From: Gemmatimonadota bacterium
Lineage (GTDB): Bacteria; Gemmatimonadota; Gemmatimonadetes; Gemmatimonadales; GWC2-71-9
Reading direction: 5' to 3'
Assembly (NCBI GenBank): GCA_022566515.1
Contig: JADFIT010000012.1
Span: forward strand, 1-39,164
Length of the DNA: 39,164 nucleotides
A program made the position numbers and the translations under genes. A model generated the notes under the pieces. That model made no database searches. It worked only from the letters and a program-made list of their open reading frames with translations, and was not told where the DNA came from. Below are positions 22,549 through 31,192 of the stretch, piece after piece; within the stretch, counting starts at the first letter, position 1; every line of letters starts with the position of its first letter.

Positions 22549-23673
22549 TTAGCTGATCCGGTGGAGCCGACGAGGCTTGACCAGCTCCAGGTGGGGCACG
22601 TGGCGGAGCTCGGCGTGCTCCAGCTCCAGATGGGGAGTCTCCAACAGCTCGATCTCGTCCAGCTCCAGGTGCGGCACCTCCAACTTCTGCTCTCGCCGCT
22701 CCCTGCGGCTCTCGAACCGGGACCAGTTGTTTTCCCGCTCGGGCACCACATACGAGACCGTCATGCGGTTCCGGTCGCGCATGATCTCGATATTGAGCGT
22801 CTCGCCCTCTTCGTAAGATCGGAGGATCCGCAACGCCCTCGACGGCGAGCGCGGCTCTCGGCCATCGATGCCCAGTATCACGTCGCCGGCCTGGAGATCC
22901 AATTCATCGTTGTCCGGCGGACTGATGACGAGCAGCCCTTCGGAAGTTCCGAAGTACCGGCCCAGGTCCTCATTGAGACGGACCAACTCGATATCGGCCC
23001 ACCTATCGCCCCACAGCGATAACACGGTGAAGCCCAGCCGGTTGCTATCGCCGAAGAAACGCAATTCCGGCCAACTCGGAACATTAATCCGCGGAGGTCT
23101 CACGGAATATGCTTGGAACAACGAGTCGCGGTCGAAATATGTTTGGAGCCAGGAATCGCGCTCGTCCAGCGTCACCACGGTGCTGTGCGTCTCACCGTCG
23201 CGTTGATATTCGATCGTGACCTCGTCACCGGGGTCCTTGTCTCCGATCAGGTCGATCAGCTTCTTGGCCGGTTCCGACTCGTCGGGATCGGCCTCCGGAT
23301 AGCGCCCCGCCAGACGCTCGCCGTCGAAGGAGATAATGATGTCTCCGTCGTGCAATCCCGCTTCCTCCGCGGCACTGCCCTCAGTCACGGACTGGAGGAG
23401 CGCGCCGATGCGGTCGGTTTCCGAATCAGCTTCCAATCGCACCAACACACCGAGCTGCGCCCGGTTGGTTGACCACGTGAGCACGCCTCCGAAAAAGCTG
23501 GTGGAGCCTCGCACGTCGCGAAGTTGTCGTTCGACGTCGCGCAACTGCTGCCGAAGCTCGCTCAGACGGCTCTCCAGCTCGCGGCGCTGTTCTCGCTCCT
23601 GCGCAGCCATCGGCGCGACACCAAGTCCAATTGCCATCGCCGCGATGGTCAGCAAAAATCTCGTCTTCTTCAT
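22549..23673 (-). CDS. Exported double-PDZ protein with C-terminal PHLEL repeats
   Basis: A 374-aa exported protein. ATG 23673 is chosen for its AGGAG site and the signal peptide that follows (MKKTRFLLTIAAMAIGLG..., ending MAAQ). A coiled coil (about 25-55, LESRLSELRQQLRDVERQLRD) precedes a first PDZ domain (about 70-165, GSAAEEAGLHDGDIIISFDG) and a second one (about 200-300, DLQAGDVILGIDGREP). The last 45 residues carry three 13-residue repeats beginning VPHLEL, TPHLEL and VPHLEL. There is no protease domain, so it is probably a scaffold or regulator in the periplasm. It is the third gene of an operon with an ECF sigma factor and a zinc anti-sigma factor, and a terminator follows. A sensor or effector role in that envelope-stress circuit is inferred. 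Confidence 0.85.
   Translation of the reverse strand: MKKTRFLLTIAAMAIGLGVAPMAAQEREQRRELESRLSELRQQLRDVERQLRDVRGSTSFFGGVLTWSTNRAQLGVLVRLEADSETDRIGALLQSVTEGSAAEEAGLHDGDIIISFDGERLAGRYPEADPDESEPAKKLIDLIGDKDPGDEVTIEYQRDGETHSTVVTLDERDSWLQTYFDRDSLFQAYSVRPPRINVPSWPELRFFGDSNRLGFTVLSLWGDRWADIELVRLNEDLGRYFGTSEGLLVISPPDNDELDLQAGDVILGIDGREPRSPSRALRILRSYEEGETLNIEIMRDRNRMTVSYVVPERENNWSRFESRRERREQKLEVPHLELDEIELLETPHLELEHAELRHVPHLELVKPRRLHRIS
22561..22677 (-). repeat. Three 39-bp coding repeats (13-residue PHLEL unit)
   Basis: Residues 333-345, 346-358 and 359-371 of the PDZ protein read VPHLELDEIELLE, TPHLELEHAELRH and VPHLELVKPRRLH. Each unit is 13 residues (39 bp), with PHLEL kept exactly. Period and Leu/Glu alternation suggest stacked short beta strands or a binding array. 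Confidence 0.8.
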
Positions 23674-23705
23674 TGCACTCAACTCCTGTTGCCACAGGCA
23701 ACCAG

Positions 23706-24293
23706 TCAAAATCCAATCAGTATCACGGGTCGGGCGTGAACGTTCACCAAGAGATCCATCAGGCCGACGCGCTCCTGCCACAGCACAATCACTCTCTCTC
23801 TCGACAGCCGCTGCACTCTGGCTTGCTCAAACCGCAGGTCCAACAGCTCCAGTCGATCCTCCACCGCCGCCACGGCAGCCGCCATCCGCCCGGTGAGCAC
23901 ACGGGTCTCCGGTCGCATAGTGCGAAGCGCTCGCTCCAGCAGCTGAGCTTCCGACACGAGTTCGGCGAGCGGATCCGGCTCCTGCGCCGCGGGCGTTACC
24001 AGATCCCCCAACCCGATCGCCAGCGCCACCGAGGCCGCCGCCGCCGCCGTCAACCATCCGCCAAAGCGTCGTCGCGTACGGGCACGCCGTGCCAGCACCT
24101 CATCGCGCACCACTGACCACCGGTCTCGGGGCGGCCTGAGGCTGGGGAGCGCCTTCAACGCCGCAACGCGCTGATGCAAAAGCTCGAGTTCGTTGCAGCA
24201 CTCATCACACTCGTCCAGGTGGCGCAGAGCCCCCTGCGAGCCCTGGCCATCCCGAATGGCCAGAAGCTCATCCATCGTGCAGTGAATCAGCAT
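23706..24293 (-). CDS. Zinc-finger anti-sigma factor, membrane-anchored
   Basis: A 195-aa protein with the ZAS signature H25-x3-C29-x2-C32 (HLDECDEC) in its cytoplasmic N-terminal part, one membrane segment (about 79-99) and a helical periplasmic domain (100-195) with coiled-coil character (RMAAAVAAVEDRLELLDL). It starts inside the sigma gene, overlapping it by 7 nt, after AGGCGG. The family holds an ECF sigma factor inactive until a signal or redox change releases it. The PDZ gene starts 32 nt later. The function is well supported by motif and context; the signal is unknown. Confidence 0.88.
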   Translation of the reverse strand: MLIHCTMDELLAIRDGQGSQGALRHLDECDECCNELELLHQRVAALKALPSLRPPRDRWSVVRDEVLARRARTRRRFGGWLTAAAAASVALAIGLGDLVTPAAQEPDPLAELVSEAQLLERALRTMRPETRVLTGRMAAAVAAVEDRLELLDLRFEQARVQRLSRERVIVLWQERVGLMDLLVNVHARPVILIGF

Positions 24294-24835
24294 ACCGCCT
24301 CCTCACCTAGCCATTTCCGAAGCCGTGCGTGTGCCCGCGACAGCTGAGATTTCGAAAAACTCACACTCTTTCCCATTAACTCAGCTATGTCCTCGTGCGT
24401 GTAACCCTCTACGTCATGCAACCACACCACAGCCCGCGCCGTGCTCGACAGACGTTGCATGACAGTCTCCAAGTCCATGCGAAGGCTCGCGTCACCCTGG
24501 CTCGGGGCCGGAGCCGCGTCCTCGAACAGCTCCTCGGTTTGCCGGTACTTTCCTCTACGGATCTTCATCAGCGCCTTACTGGCCGCTAACCGCTTGATCC
24601 AAGCCGTCAGGCTGCCGTCGCCCGAGCCCCGGAACGCTCCCATGCTCCGGCACACTTCCAGGAAGGTTTCCTGAAGCACGTCTTCGGCGTCCTCGGGTGA
24701 TGAGCAAATCCGCCGAGCCATGCTGTACACCATTCCCTCATAGGCCCGGTAGACATGCTCTAAAGCGTTGATATCACCAGCTTTAGCTCGCTGAATCGCT
24801 ATGTCGTCGATGGCAGCGATCACGGCGTTGGTCAT
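24287..24835 (-). CDS. ECF-type RNA polymerase sigma factor
   Basis: A 182-aa ECF sigma factor. Region 2 (about 20-90) contains MVYSMARRICSSPEDAEDVL and QETFLEVCRSMGAF, then LTAWIKRLAASKALMKIRR. Region 4 (about 125-178) contains LSSTARAVVWLHDVEGYTHEDIAELMG with the recognition helix SVSFSKSQLSRAHARLRKWL. It is the first gene of a three-gene operon with its anti-sigma factor and the PDZ protein, and it likely autoregulates the operon. No Shine-Dalgarno sequence precedes the ATG; a TATAGT lies 6 nt before it. Confidence 0.92.
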   Translation of the reverse strand: MTNAVIAAIDDIAIQRAKAGDINALEHVYRAYEGMVYSMARRICSSPEDAEDVLQETFLEVCRSMGAFRGSGDGSLTAWIKRLAASKALMKIRRGKYRQTEELFEDAAPAPSQGDASLRMDLETVMQRLSSTARAVVWLHDVEGYTHEDIAELMGKSVSFSKSQLSRAHARLRKWLGEEAVC

Positions 24836-24841
24836 GTCAGA

Positions 24842-24847
24842 ACTATA
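24842..24847 (-). promoter_or_regulatory. Candidate -10 element for a leaderless sigma-factor transcript
   Basis: On the minus strand TATAGT ends exactly 6 nt before ATG 24835 with no Shine-Dalgarno sequence. It resembles a housekeeping -10, although no -35 matches well at the expected distance. Confidence 0.4.
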
Positions 24848-24888
24848 GATGCCCGGTAGCGTGCGAGGGTCGCAGTGGGAACAAGAAC

Positions 24889-24915
24889 CGGGAGTGGGGA
24901 GCGAGCAGCGGGGAG
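24889..24915. repeat. G-rich GGGAGT/GGGGAGC low-complexity patch
   Basis: The gap between leuS and the sigma gene contains GGGAGTGGGGAGC followed by GCAGCGGGGAGT, an imperfect 7-bp repetition. The same unit type fills 39083-39164 at the window end. No gene or hairpin is visible in the gap. Confidence 0.5.
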
Positions 24916-24918
24916 TCG

Positions 24919-27396
24919 TTACTTCCCGTCAACTACGATATTGATCAGGCGTCCCGGCACGAAGATCACCTTCTTGATCTCCATGCCGCCGACGTGCTTC
25001 TTCACCCGTTCATCTTTCAGCGCGAGTGCCAGGGCGTCGTCCTGGGAGATGTCTCGCACGGCGTTCACTCGTCCCCGGACCCTTCCCCTGACCTGAACCA
25101 CGAGTTGGATCTGGTCTTCCAAAGCGAGTGCCTCGTCGAACTTGGGCCAATCAGCATCGAAGATGCTTTGAGAATGTCCCATGCTCTCCCAGCATTCTTC
25201 TGCCATGTGTGGGGCAAACGGTGCCAGCATGATCAACAGGGGATTCAAGGCTTGGGCATTTATGGCTGTACGCCGACCATCGCACTCGGCCCTGCTCCTC
25301 ACGGTGTTGAGGTATTCCATGAGGCTCGATATCGCCGTGTTGTAGCGGAGGCCCTCGATGTCGTCTGTGACCTTCTGGATCGTTTGGTGCAGCTTGCGCT
25401 GTACGACCGGGTCCAGGGGGCGGGAGGAGCCGTTCGCCGAGCGGGCTTCGTCAACGGCGCTCCAGACCTTGTCGAGGAACCGGCGGATGCCGGCGATGCC
25501 CTCATCCCGGAAATCCCCACCCTCCTGGTAAGGGCCGAGGAACATGAGATACATCCTGAACGTGTCGGCGCCCCACCGCTCGATGTAGGCGTCGGGAGTG
25601 ACTACGTTGCCGCGCGACTTCGACATCTTGGCACCGTCGCGTATTATGGTGCCGTGTGCGCGGAACCGTCGATAGGGCTCCTCGAACGGAAGCCACCCCA
25701 AGTCGTACAGGGCCATCGTAATGAACCGAGAGTACATCAGGTGGAGCACGGCGTGCTCGTTGCCGCCGATGTATTGCGCTATCGGAAGCCAGCGCTTCGT
25801 TAGTTCCGGATCGAAGGCACAATCCGGATAGTCAGTAGAGGGATACCGCAGGAAATACCACGCCGAGTCGAGAAACGTGTCGGACACGTCCGTTTCCCGT
25901 CTGGCGCTGGTGCCGCATTTCGGGCATGGCACGTGATACCACTCTTCCAAACGCGCCAGGGGCGACACTCCGCTTTCGTCCGGCCGAAAATCCTTCAACT
26001 CCGGTAGTATGACAGGAAGGTCTTTTTCGGGTACGGGAACGGTTCCGCACTTATCACAATAGATGATCGGAATCGGGGGTCCCCAGTACCGCTGCCGCGA
26101 GATGCACCAGTCGTGGAGCCGGTAGTGTGTCTGGGAAGTTGCCTTTCCTTTTTCTTCCAACCACTCCGTGATCGCCCCGACCGCTGTGGCACACGACATG
26201 CCGTCGAACTGGCCACTGTTGACGAGCTTGCCCTCCCACGTTGTGGTCGGCAGCTCCGGCGCTTCGCCGTCAGGACCGGTTTGGGTCGGCTCGATGACCC
26301 TTACTATCGCAAGTTCAAACTTTTTCGCAAAATCAAAATCCCGCTCGTCGTGGCCGGGGACGGCCATGATAGCACCGGTGCCGTACTCCATGAGCACGTA
26401 GTCCGCCACCCAAACGGGAACGTCCTCGCCCGTGGCTGGATTGCGAGCGTACGACCCGGTGAACACTCCTGTCTTCTCCTTGTCCCCCACCTTGCGGCTG
26501 ACGATATCCATCGCCGCCGTTCGGCGGCGGTATTTCTCTACATCGTTCCGCTTCTCGGCTGCCGTAAGAGACTCGACCATCGGGTGTTCGGGGGCGAGCA
26601 CCACCCACGTCGCTCCGAAAACGGTGTCGGGTCGCGTTGTGAAAACTCGAATCGATTCGCCCTTAGAGGTCTGAAACTCCAAATCCGCCCCTTTGGAGCA
26701 CCCTATCCAGTTGGCCTGCATCGAGCGCGTAGAATCGGACCAGTCGAGCGTCTCGAGATTTTCGAGGAGTCGCGCCGCGTACTTGGTGATCGTGAAGAAC
26801 CATTGCTCGAGAAACCGCTGGTGCACCTTGGTCTCCGGATGCCGCTCGCAAAAACCATCGATCACCTGCTCGTTGGCCAGCACGGTCTTGCACTCCGGAC
26901 ACCAGTTCACGGGAGCCGCCTTCTTCACGGCGAGCCCGGCCTTGAACAACTGGAGGAAAATCCATTGGGTCCACTTGTAGTACGCTGGATCGATAGTCGC
27001 GAGTTCGTGTTCCCAATCGACCATCAGCCCCACCCGCTTCAGCTGCTCGCGAAACCGTTTGATATTCCGTGGAATGAGCTTCCCAGGGTGCGTGTTCACC
27101 TTGAGGGCGTAGTTCTCCGAGTGGATGCCGAACGCGTCGAAGCCGAGGGGCTCGAACACGTCGAATCCTTGTAGCCGGCGGGTTCGGCCGTGGATGTCAC
27201 TCCCGACAAACGCGAACACGTTCCCCACATGGAGTCCCTCGGCGGACGGGTAGGGAAACATCATTAGGTTGAAATAGGGATTCGCCGCATGGCTGAGATC
27301 GGTGGCGTTGGTACGCCTCTCAGCCCAACGGGCTCGCCACTTGGCCTCGACGGCTCCCGGATCGTATGCTTCTGTCGTTTGCACCGCTTTATTCAT
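24919..27396 (-). CDS. leuS: Leucyl-tRNA synthetase
   Basis: Charges tRNA-Leu with leucine; a class Ia synthetase of 825 aa, within the usual bacterial range. The first signature is HVGN (56-59) in PYPSAEGLHVGNVFAF, with asparagine where HxGH is usual. KMSKS is intact at 590-594. The CP1 editing domain shows TRPDTVFGATW and the GTGAIMAVPGHDERD motif with its conserved aspartate. Zinc-type cysteines are seen in NWCPECKTVLANEQV. The N-terminal core reads GFDAFGIHSENYALK in place of the common GWDAFGLPAENYAIK. The gene is a single transcription unit, divergent from the chemoreceptor. Identity is certain. Confidence 0.97.
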   Translation of the reverse strand: MNKAVQTTEAYDPGAVEAKWRARWAERRTNATDLSHAANPYFNLMMFPYPSAEGLHVGNVFAFVGSDIHGRTRRLQGFDVFEPLGFDAFGIHSENYALKVNTHPGKLIPRNIKRFREQLKRVGLMVDWEHELATIDPAYYKWTQWIFLQLFKAGLAVKKAAPVNWCPECKTVLANEQVIDGFCERHPETKVHQRFLEQWFFTITKYAARLLENLETLDWSDSTRSMQANWIGCSKGADLEFQTSKGESIRVFTTRPDTVFGATWVVLAPEHPMVESLTAAEKRNDVEKYRRRTAAMDIVSRKVGDKEKTGVFTGSYARNPATGEDVPVWVADYVLMEYGTGAIMAVPGHDERDFDFAKKFELAIVRVIEPTQTGPDGEAPELPTTTWEGKLVNSGQFDGMSCATAVGAITEWLEEKGKATSQTHYRLHDWCISRQRYWGPPIPIIYCDKCGTVPVPEKDLPVILPELKDFRPDESGVSPLARLEEWYHVPCPKCGTSARRETDVSDTFLDSAWYFLRYPSTDYPDCAFDPELTKRWLPIAQYIGGNEHAVLHLMYSRFITMALYDLGWLPFEEPYRRFRAHGTIIRDGAKMSKSRGNVVTPDAYIERWGADTFRMYLMFLGPYQEGGDFRDEGIAGIRRFLDKVWSAVDEARSANGSSRPLDPVVQRKLHQTIQKVTDDIEGLRYNTAISSLMEYLNTVRSRAECDGRRTAINAQALNPLLIMLAPFAPHMAEECWESMGHSQSIFDADWPKFDEALALEDQIQLVVQVRGRVRGRVNAVRDISQDDALALALKDERVKKHVGGMEIKKVIFVPGRLINIVVDGK

Positions 27397-27455
27397 CGTG
27401 GCGGTAATCTATAACAGCTTGCTCACCATGAAAGCCTTCCGTAGCTTAGCCGCTC

Positions 27456-29591
27456 ATGCCTGAATCAGCATCGAAACTTCGTAGAACCGTCCTCTCGATC
27501 GGTGCACCCGTAGCCGTGTTGGTCATCGGCTCGATCACCGTCCTCACTACGCGGAGCACGACCGCCGAGATGGAAAAGAGCATGGCAGACGGTCTCATCG
27601 CCGATGCTATCCGTGCCTCCGATGTCCTCGGTCAATACCTGAACGAACGCCGCTCAGACGTGGAGTTTCTGGCCCAAATACCGCAGATCGTGTCCGCCGC
27701 CCGTAGGGCAGGCGACGAAGTCGACCAGAGGGGACTCGTCCGGTTCTCCCTCCAGGAACTGGAGCGTCGCTTTGAGATCAACCGCACCCTCGGTGCCGGC
27801 ACCGAGTTGGGCGATTATCTCCGTCGGTTTCGGGATCGGACCGACTTCGCCGAAATCTTCTTCACCGAGCGCAACGGATTCAACGTTGAGGCCACGAACC
27901 GAACGTCTGACTTCGTGCAGTCTGATGAGGTGTGGTGGCAGCGCGCCATGGCCGACGGGTCGTTCCAAGGAGACCCCGCAGCGGACGTGTCTGCTGGAGT
28001 TGTGGCTCTGGATTACTCTGTGGCCATCACCGATCCCGAGGACGGCGCACGACTCGGCGTCATCAAGGGCGTAATCGACCTCTCACCATTGGCGAGACTT
28101 CTCAATGGAAGCGGAGATAACGTTGCACTGCGCATAGAGGTCGTCGACTCCCTCGGACGGCTGGTAGTATCCAGCGACAACGAGCGCTTGCTCCAGGCCG
28201 CGGACAACGCCGACGCCATTCCCAGGACCCAACGACCGGAGGTGATGGAGACGAGAGCCGCCGACGGGTTCGGGGAGATCGTGGCCTCCGTTCCGGCCGA
28301 AAACGCTCGATGGTGGGTCCTTGCCCGTGAACTCACCGCTACCGCTCGAGCCCCGGTCGCCGCCGTGCGAAGCTCCGGCTACGTCACCGGCGGTGTGATG
28401 ATCGTCCTGTCACTCATCATCCTCCTCGGCGTCACGAGCTGGCTGGACACTCGTATCACGAAACCACTGCAAGCAGTGGGAGCAGTGGCCCAACGCATCG
28501 CCGAGGGAGACCTCACAATGGACACTATGACCGAGGAAGGTCGCGATGACGAGGTCCGCGATCTAATCAGTTCCGTGAATAAAATGGTTGGGACACTAAC
28601 CACGCTCGTAGGAGCAATTCACTCCTCGGCGGACGAATCTGCCGCGATGGCACAGGAGATCTCTGCGAGTACCCAGCAGATGTCCGCCTCGACACAAGAA
28701 ATGTCGAAAACGTGCCAGCACTTGGCCGCTCAGGCAGCAGATCAGGCGAGCATGATCCAAAATGCGACGTCTAAGGTGCAGCAAATCCTCGATATCGCCT
28801 CACAGCTCGCCCAGGGGACCCGAACGGCCGCCGGCCGCAATGCTGCCCTGCAAACAGTGGCGGAGCACCACCGGTCGTTGCTCATCGAGAGCAGCGATAA
28901 ACTTACGACTTTGACGGCGGACATCGCGAAGGGTTTGGAGGATGCCCAAGCGCTCTCCGAAATGTCACAAGAAATCCAAACCTTTGTCGGCCAGGCAAAG
29001 TCCATCGCGACCCAGACTAATATGCTGGCGCTCAACGCGTCGATTGAAGCGGCTCGGGCTGGTGCGTCGGGCAGTGAGGGGCGTGGTTTTGCGGTAGTTG
29101 CCGACGAGGTGCGCAAGCTTGCCACCCAGGCCGCCCGAGCGGCCACCATGACCTCCGACACCGTTGCCAAGGTTCTGGCCAACGTAGAGCGAACCCGGAC
29201 ACGGTTGGAAGGAATCGCCGCCGGAAGCGTATTCGTTCAGGAAATAGCTCAGTCAGCAGCCAACGGGCTGAAGGAGGTGGCCGAGGCTGCCGATGGCAAC
29301 AAGAAGTGGACGGCCGAAACGTCGGAGGCAGCCGATCAAGCCCAACGGCTGGTGGAGGATATCTCGAAACAGTTGCACGAGATTTCCGGACGCACAGAAT
29401 CGTTTCTGTCAGCCGCCGAGGAGATCGCGGCTTCGGCCGAGCAGCAGACCGCGTCTACCGAAGAGATTGCCAGTTCGGCGGCGCAGCTCGCCGAAGTGGC
29501 TGAACGCCTCATGGGAGACGTGAGTTCGTTTCGTCTCCGTCCGGGATCGGCCCCGGCGGTCTCTGGGGAGGCCGCCGCTGGGGAACTCTAG
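27456..29591 (+). CDS. Methyl-accepting chemotaxis protein with periplasmic Cache-type sensor
   Basis: A 711-aa transmembrane chemoreceptor. TM1 (about 12-31) is followed by a periplasmic sensor (about 35-300) with Cache-like elements (ERNGFNVEATNRTSDFVQSDEVWWQRAM, core SDEVWWQRAM, then ITDPEDGARLGVIKGVIDL). TM2 is at about 309-330, then a HAMP domain (ITKPLQAVGAVAQRIAEGDL) and a cytoplasmic coiled coil. The signalling hairpin reads TNMLALNASIEAARAG, then SEGRGFAVVADEVRKLA. There is no C-terminal CheR-binding pentapeptide. No che, flagellar or pilus gene is in the window, so it is an orphan receptor. Its stop overlaps the converging serA stop, sharing CTAG. The ligand is unknown, probably a small organic molecule. 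Confidence 0.93.
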   Translation: MPESASKLRRTVLSIGAPVAVLVIGSITVLTTRSTTAEMEKSMADGLIADAIRASDVLGQYLNERRSDVEFLAQIPQIVSAARRAGDEVDQRGLVRFSLQELERRFEINRTLGAGTELGDYLRRFRDRTDFAEIFFTERNGFNVEATNRTSDFVQSDEVWWQRAMADGSFQGDPAADVSAGVVALDYSVAITDPEDGARLGVIKGVIDLSPLARLLNGSGDNVALRIEVVDSLGRLVVSSDNERLLQAADNADAIPRTQRPEVMETRAADGFGEIVASVPAENARWWVLARELTATARAPVAAVRSSGYVTGGVMIVLSLIILLGVTSWLDTRITKPLQAVGAVAQRIAEGDLTMDTMTEEGRDDEVRDLISSVNKMVGTLTTLVGAIHSSADESAAMAQEISASTQQMSASTQEMSKTCQHLAAQAADQASMIQNATSKVQQILDIASQLAQGTRTAAGRNAALQTVAEHHRSLLIESSDKLTTLTADIAKGLEDAQALSEMSQEIQTFVGQAKSIATQTNMLALNASIEAARAGASGSEGRGFAVVADEVRKLATQAARAATMTSDTVAKVLANVERTRTRLEGIAAGSVFVQEIAQSAANGLKEVAEAADGNKKWTAETSEAADQAQRLVEDISKQLHEISGRTESFLSAAEEIAASAEQQTASTEEIASSAAQLAEVAERLMGDVSSFRLRPGSAPAVSGEAAAGEL

Positions 29592-31192
29592 CTCCCGCCC
29601 CCGTTATACAAGCTCACCAGCCACACGTCCAGAACGTCCGGCAGCTCCTCTAGTTTCGACAGCAACTCGCGAGAAGGTGGCTGATCCAACGCCAGAGCCG
29701 CCAGGGCTTCGGTGCCGGCCCCGTCCAGCCGCCACTGGTGGCGGAAGTCAATGTGCACATCACCATCACGCAAAACGCTTTCGACACGCTCGATGATTCC
29801 CGGAACATCGATGTTCTTGAGAATCAACACGTCGTTTGCCGGTGGGATGTCCACTCTGTACTCGTCAATTCGGGTGATGCGACTCTCTTGATTGGCGGCC
29901 AGGGCCCCAACAACCGTGGTCTTTCGCCCGGGCGTCTCCACGGTCACGCCAACGGTGGTCTCGTAGTCCCCATCCGGCTTGCCGATGCGCCGGTAGACCG
30001 ATATGTCGCGTTCCTCCGCCAGCAACGCGGCATTGATGAGACTCACCGAGTCCACCCCAACGGATCGCAGCACGCCCTCGAGCGCCGCCAGCATGACGGG
30101 CTTTGGCGCCCCGTCGTCACGGCCGCCGTAGTCCACCTCAACCACTTGAACCGGCCCGCGAGCCAAAGCCGCCGCCACTCCACCAATGCGCCTGGCAAGG
30201 TCCAGCGCCACCCGGGAGCGGGCCAGCACATCGCTGGACACTCCCGGAACGTTTATCGCCCTACCCACGTCACCGGTTCGCAGCGCGTCCCGCACGGACC
30301 GACTGATTTCGACCGATACACGGGCCTGCGCCTCCTGCGTCGAGGCGGCAAGATGCGGCGTGAGAATGATGTTGCCACAATTCCGTAGCGGAGAGTCGCA
30401 GGCCAGCGGCTCGGGGTCGAATACATCCAGGGCGGCGCCTGCCAGCTTCCCGCTCTCGACCGCCTCGCACAACGCATCGGTGTCGATCAAACCGCCCCGC
30501 GCGGTGTTGATCACTACGGCAGTCGGCTTCATGAGCGCCAGACGCCGCTTGTTGAGGAGGTGGCGCGTCTCATCGGTGATCGGGGCATGAAGAGAAATGA
30601 CGTCCGCCCGCTCCAACAAGTCGTCCAACTCTACCAGATGCACATGCAGCTGCTTGGCACGCTCATCCGACAGCACCGGGTCGTACGCAATGACATCCAT
30701 GCCGAAGGCCAGAGCAATTCCGGAGACGTGCGCGCCGATGCGTCCCAGGCCGACCAGGCCGAGCACCTTGCCTCGAAGCTCAGTTCCACCAAAACTCTTC
30801 CTGTCCCACTCCCCTTTGCGCATGCTGGCGGACGCCCACGGCACTCGTCGCACCAAGGCCAGCAGCAAGGCGAATGCATGTTCCGCCGCGCTCACTGTGT
30901 TGGCCCCCGGGGCGTTGATCACCGCAATGCCGCGCCGGGTGGCTGCCTGCACATCGATATTGTCGACACCGATACCGGCACGCCCGATCACGCGCAGGTG
31001 CGGTGCGTGGGCCAACAACTCCTCTGTCACCCGGGTAGACGAGCGAACCAAGAGCGCCTGGGCGCGGGACAGCTCTCGCGGTAGCCGCTCTGCATCTCCC
31101 ACGGTCGAGACAACCTCGAAATCCGGCTCTTTCCTGAGCAGGTCGATCCCCTGCTCGTCGATACTGTCGGCCACCACAACAACAAACGTCAC
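29588..31192 (-). CDS. serA: D-3-phosphoglycerate dehydrogenase (ACT-domain type)
   Basis: Oxidises 3-phosphoglycerate to 3-phosphohydroxypyruvate with NAD, the first step of serine synthesis. At 534 aa it is the long type: catalytic and Rossmann domains (about 1-310), an intervening ASB domain and a C-terminal ACT domain (about 455-534, LKNIDVPGIIERVESVL). GLVGLGRIG is the nucleotide-binding loop, NTARGGLID holds the catalytic arginine and LTPHLAAST the catalytic histidine. Start is GTG 31192, overlapping the aminotransferase stop by 3 nt (GTGA). The ACT domain predicts feedback inhibition by serine. The pairing with the upstream aminotransferase supports serine synthesis. Confidence 0.95.
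   Translation of the reverse strand: MTFVVVVADSIDEQGIDLLRKEPDFEVVSTVGDAERLPRELSRAQALLVRSSTRVTEELLAHAPHLRVIGRAGIGVDNIDVQAATRRGIAVINAPGANTVSAAEHAFALLLALVRRVPWASASMRKGEWDRKSFGGTELRGKVLGLVGLGRIGAHVSGIALAFGMDVIAYDPVLSDERAKQLHVHLVELDDLLERADVISLHAPITDETRHLLNKRRLALMKPTAVVINTARGGLIDTDALCEAVESGKLAGAALDVFDPEPLACDSPLRNCGNIILTPHLAASTQEAQARVSVEISRSVRDALRTGDVGRAINVPGVSSDVLARSRVALDLARRIGGVAAALARGPVQVVEVDYGGRDDGAPKPVMLAALEGVLRSVGVDSVSLINAALLAEERDISVYRRIGKPDGDYETTVGVTVETPGRKTTVVGALAANQESRITRIDEYRVDIPPANDVLILKNIDVPGIIERVESVLRDGDVHIDFRHQWRLDGAGTEALAALALDQPPSRELLSKLEELPDVLDVWLVSLYNGGGS

Noticed and set aside
24994-25803. Second open frame antisense to leuS (269 codons)
   Set aside because: Same reason: no motif, no ribosome site, fully covered by leuS.
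26113-27174. Long open frame on the plus strand inside leuS (353 codons)
   Set aside because: It is the antisense of a certain leuS gene; high GC opens frames opposite real codons, and the translation shows no family motif.
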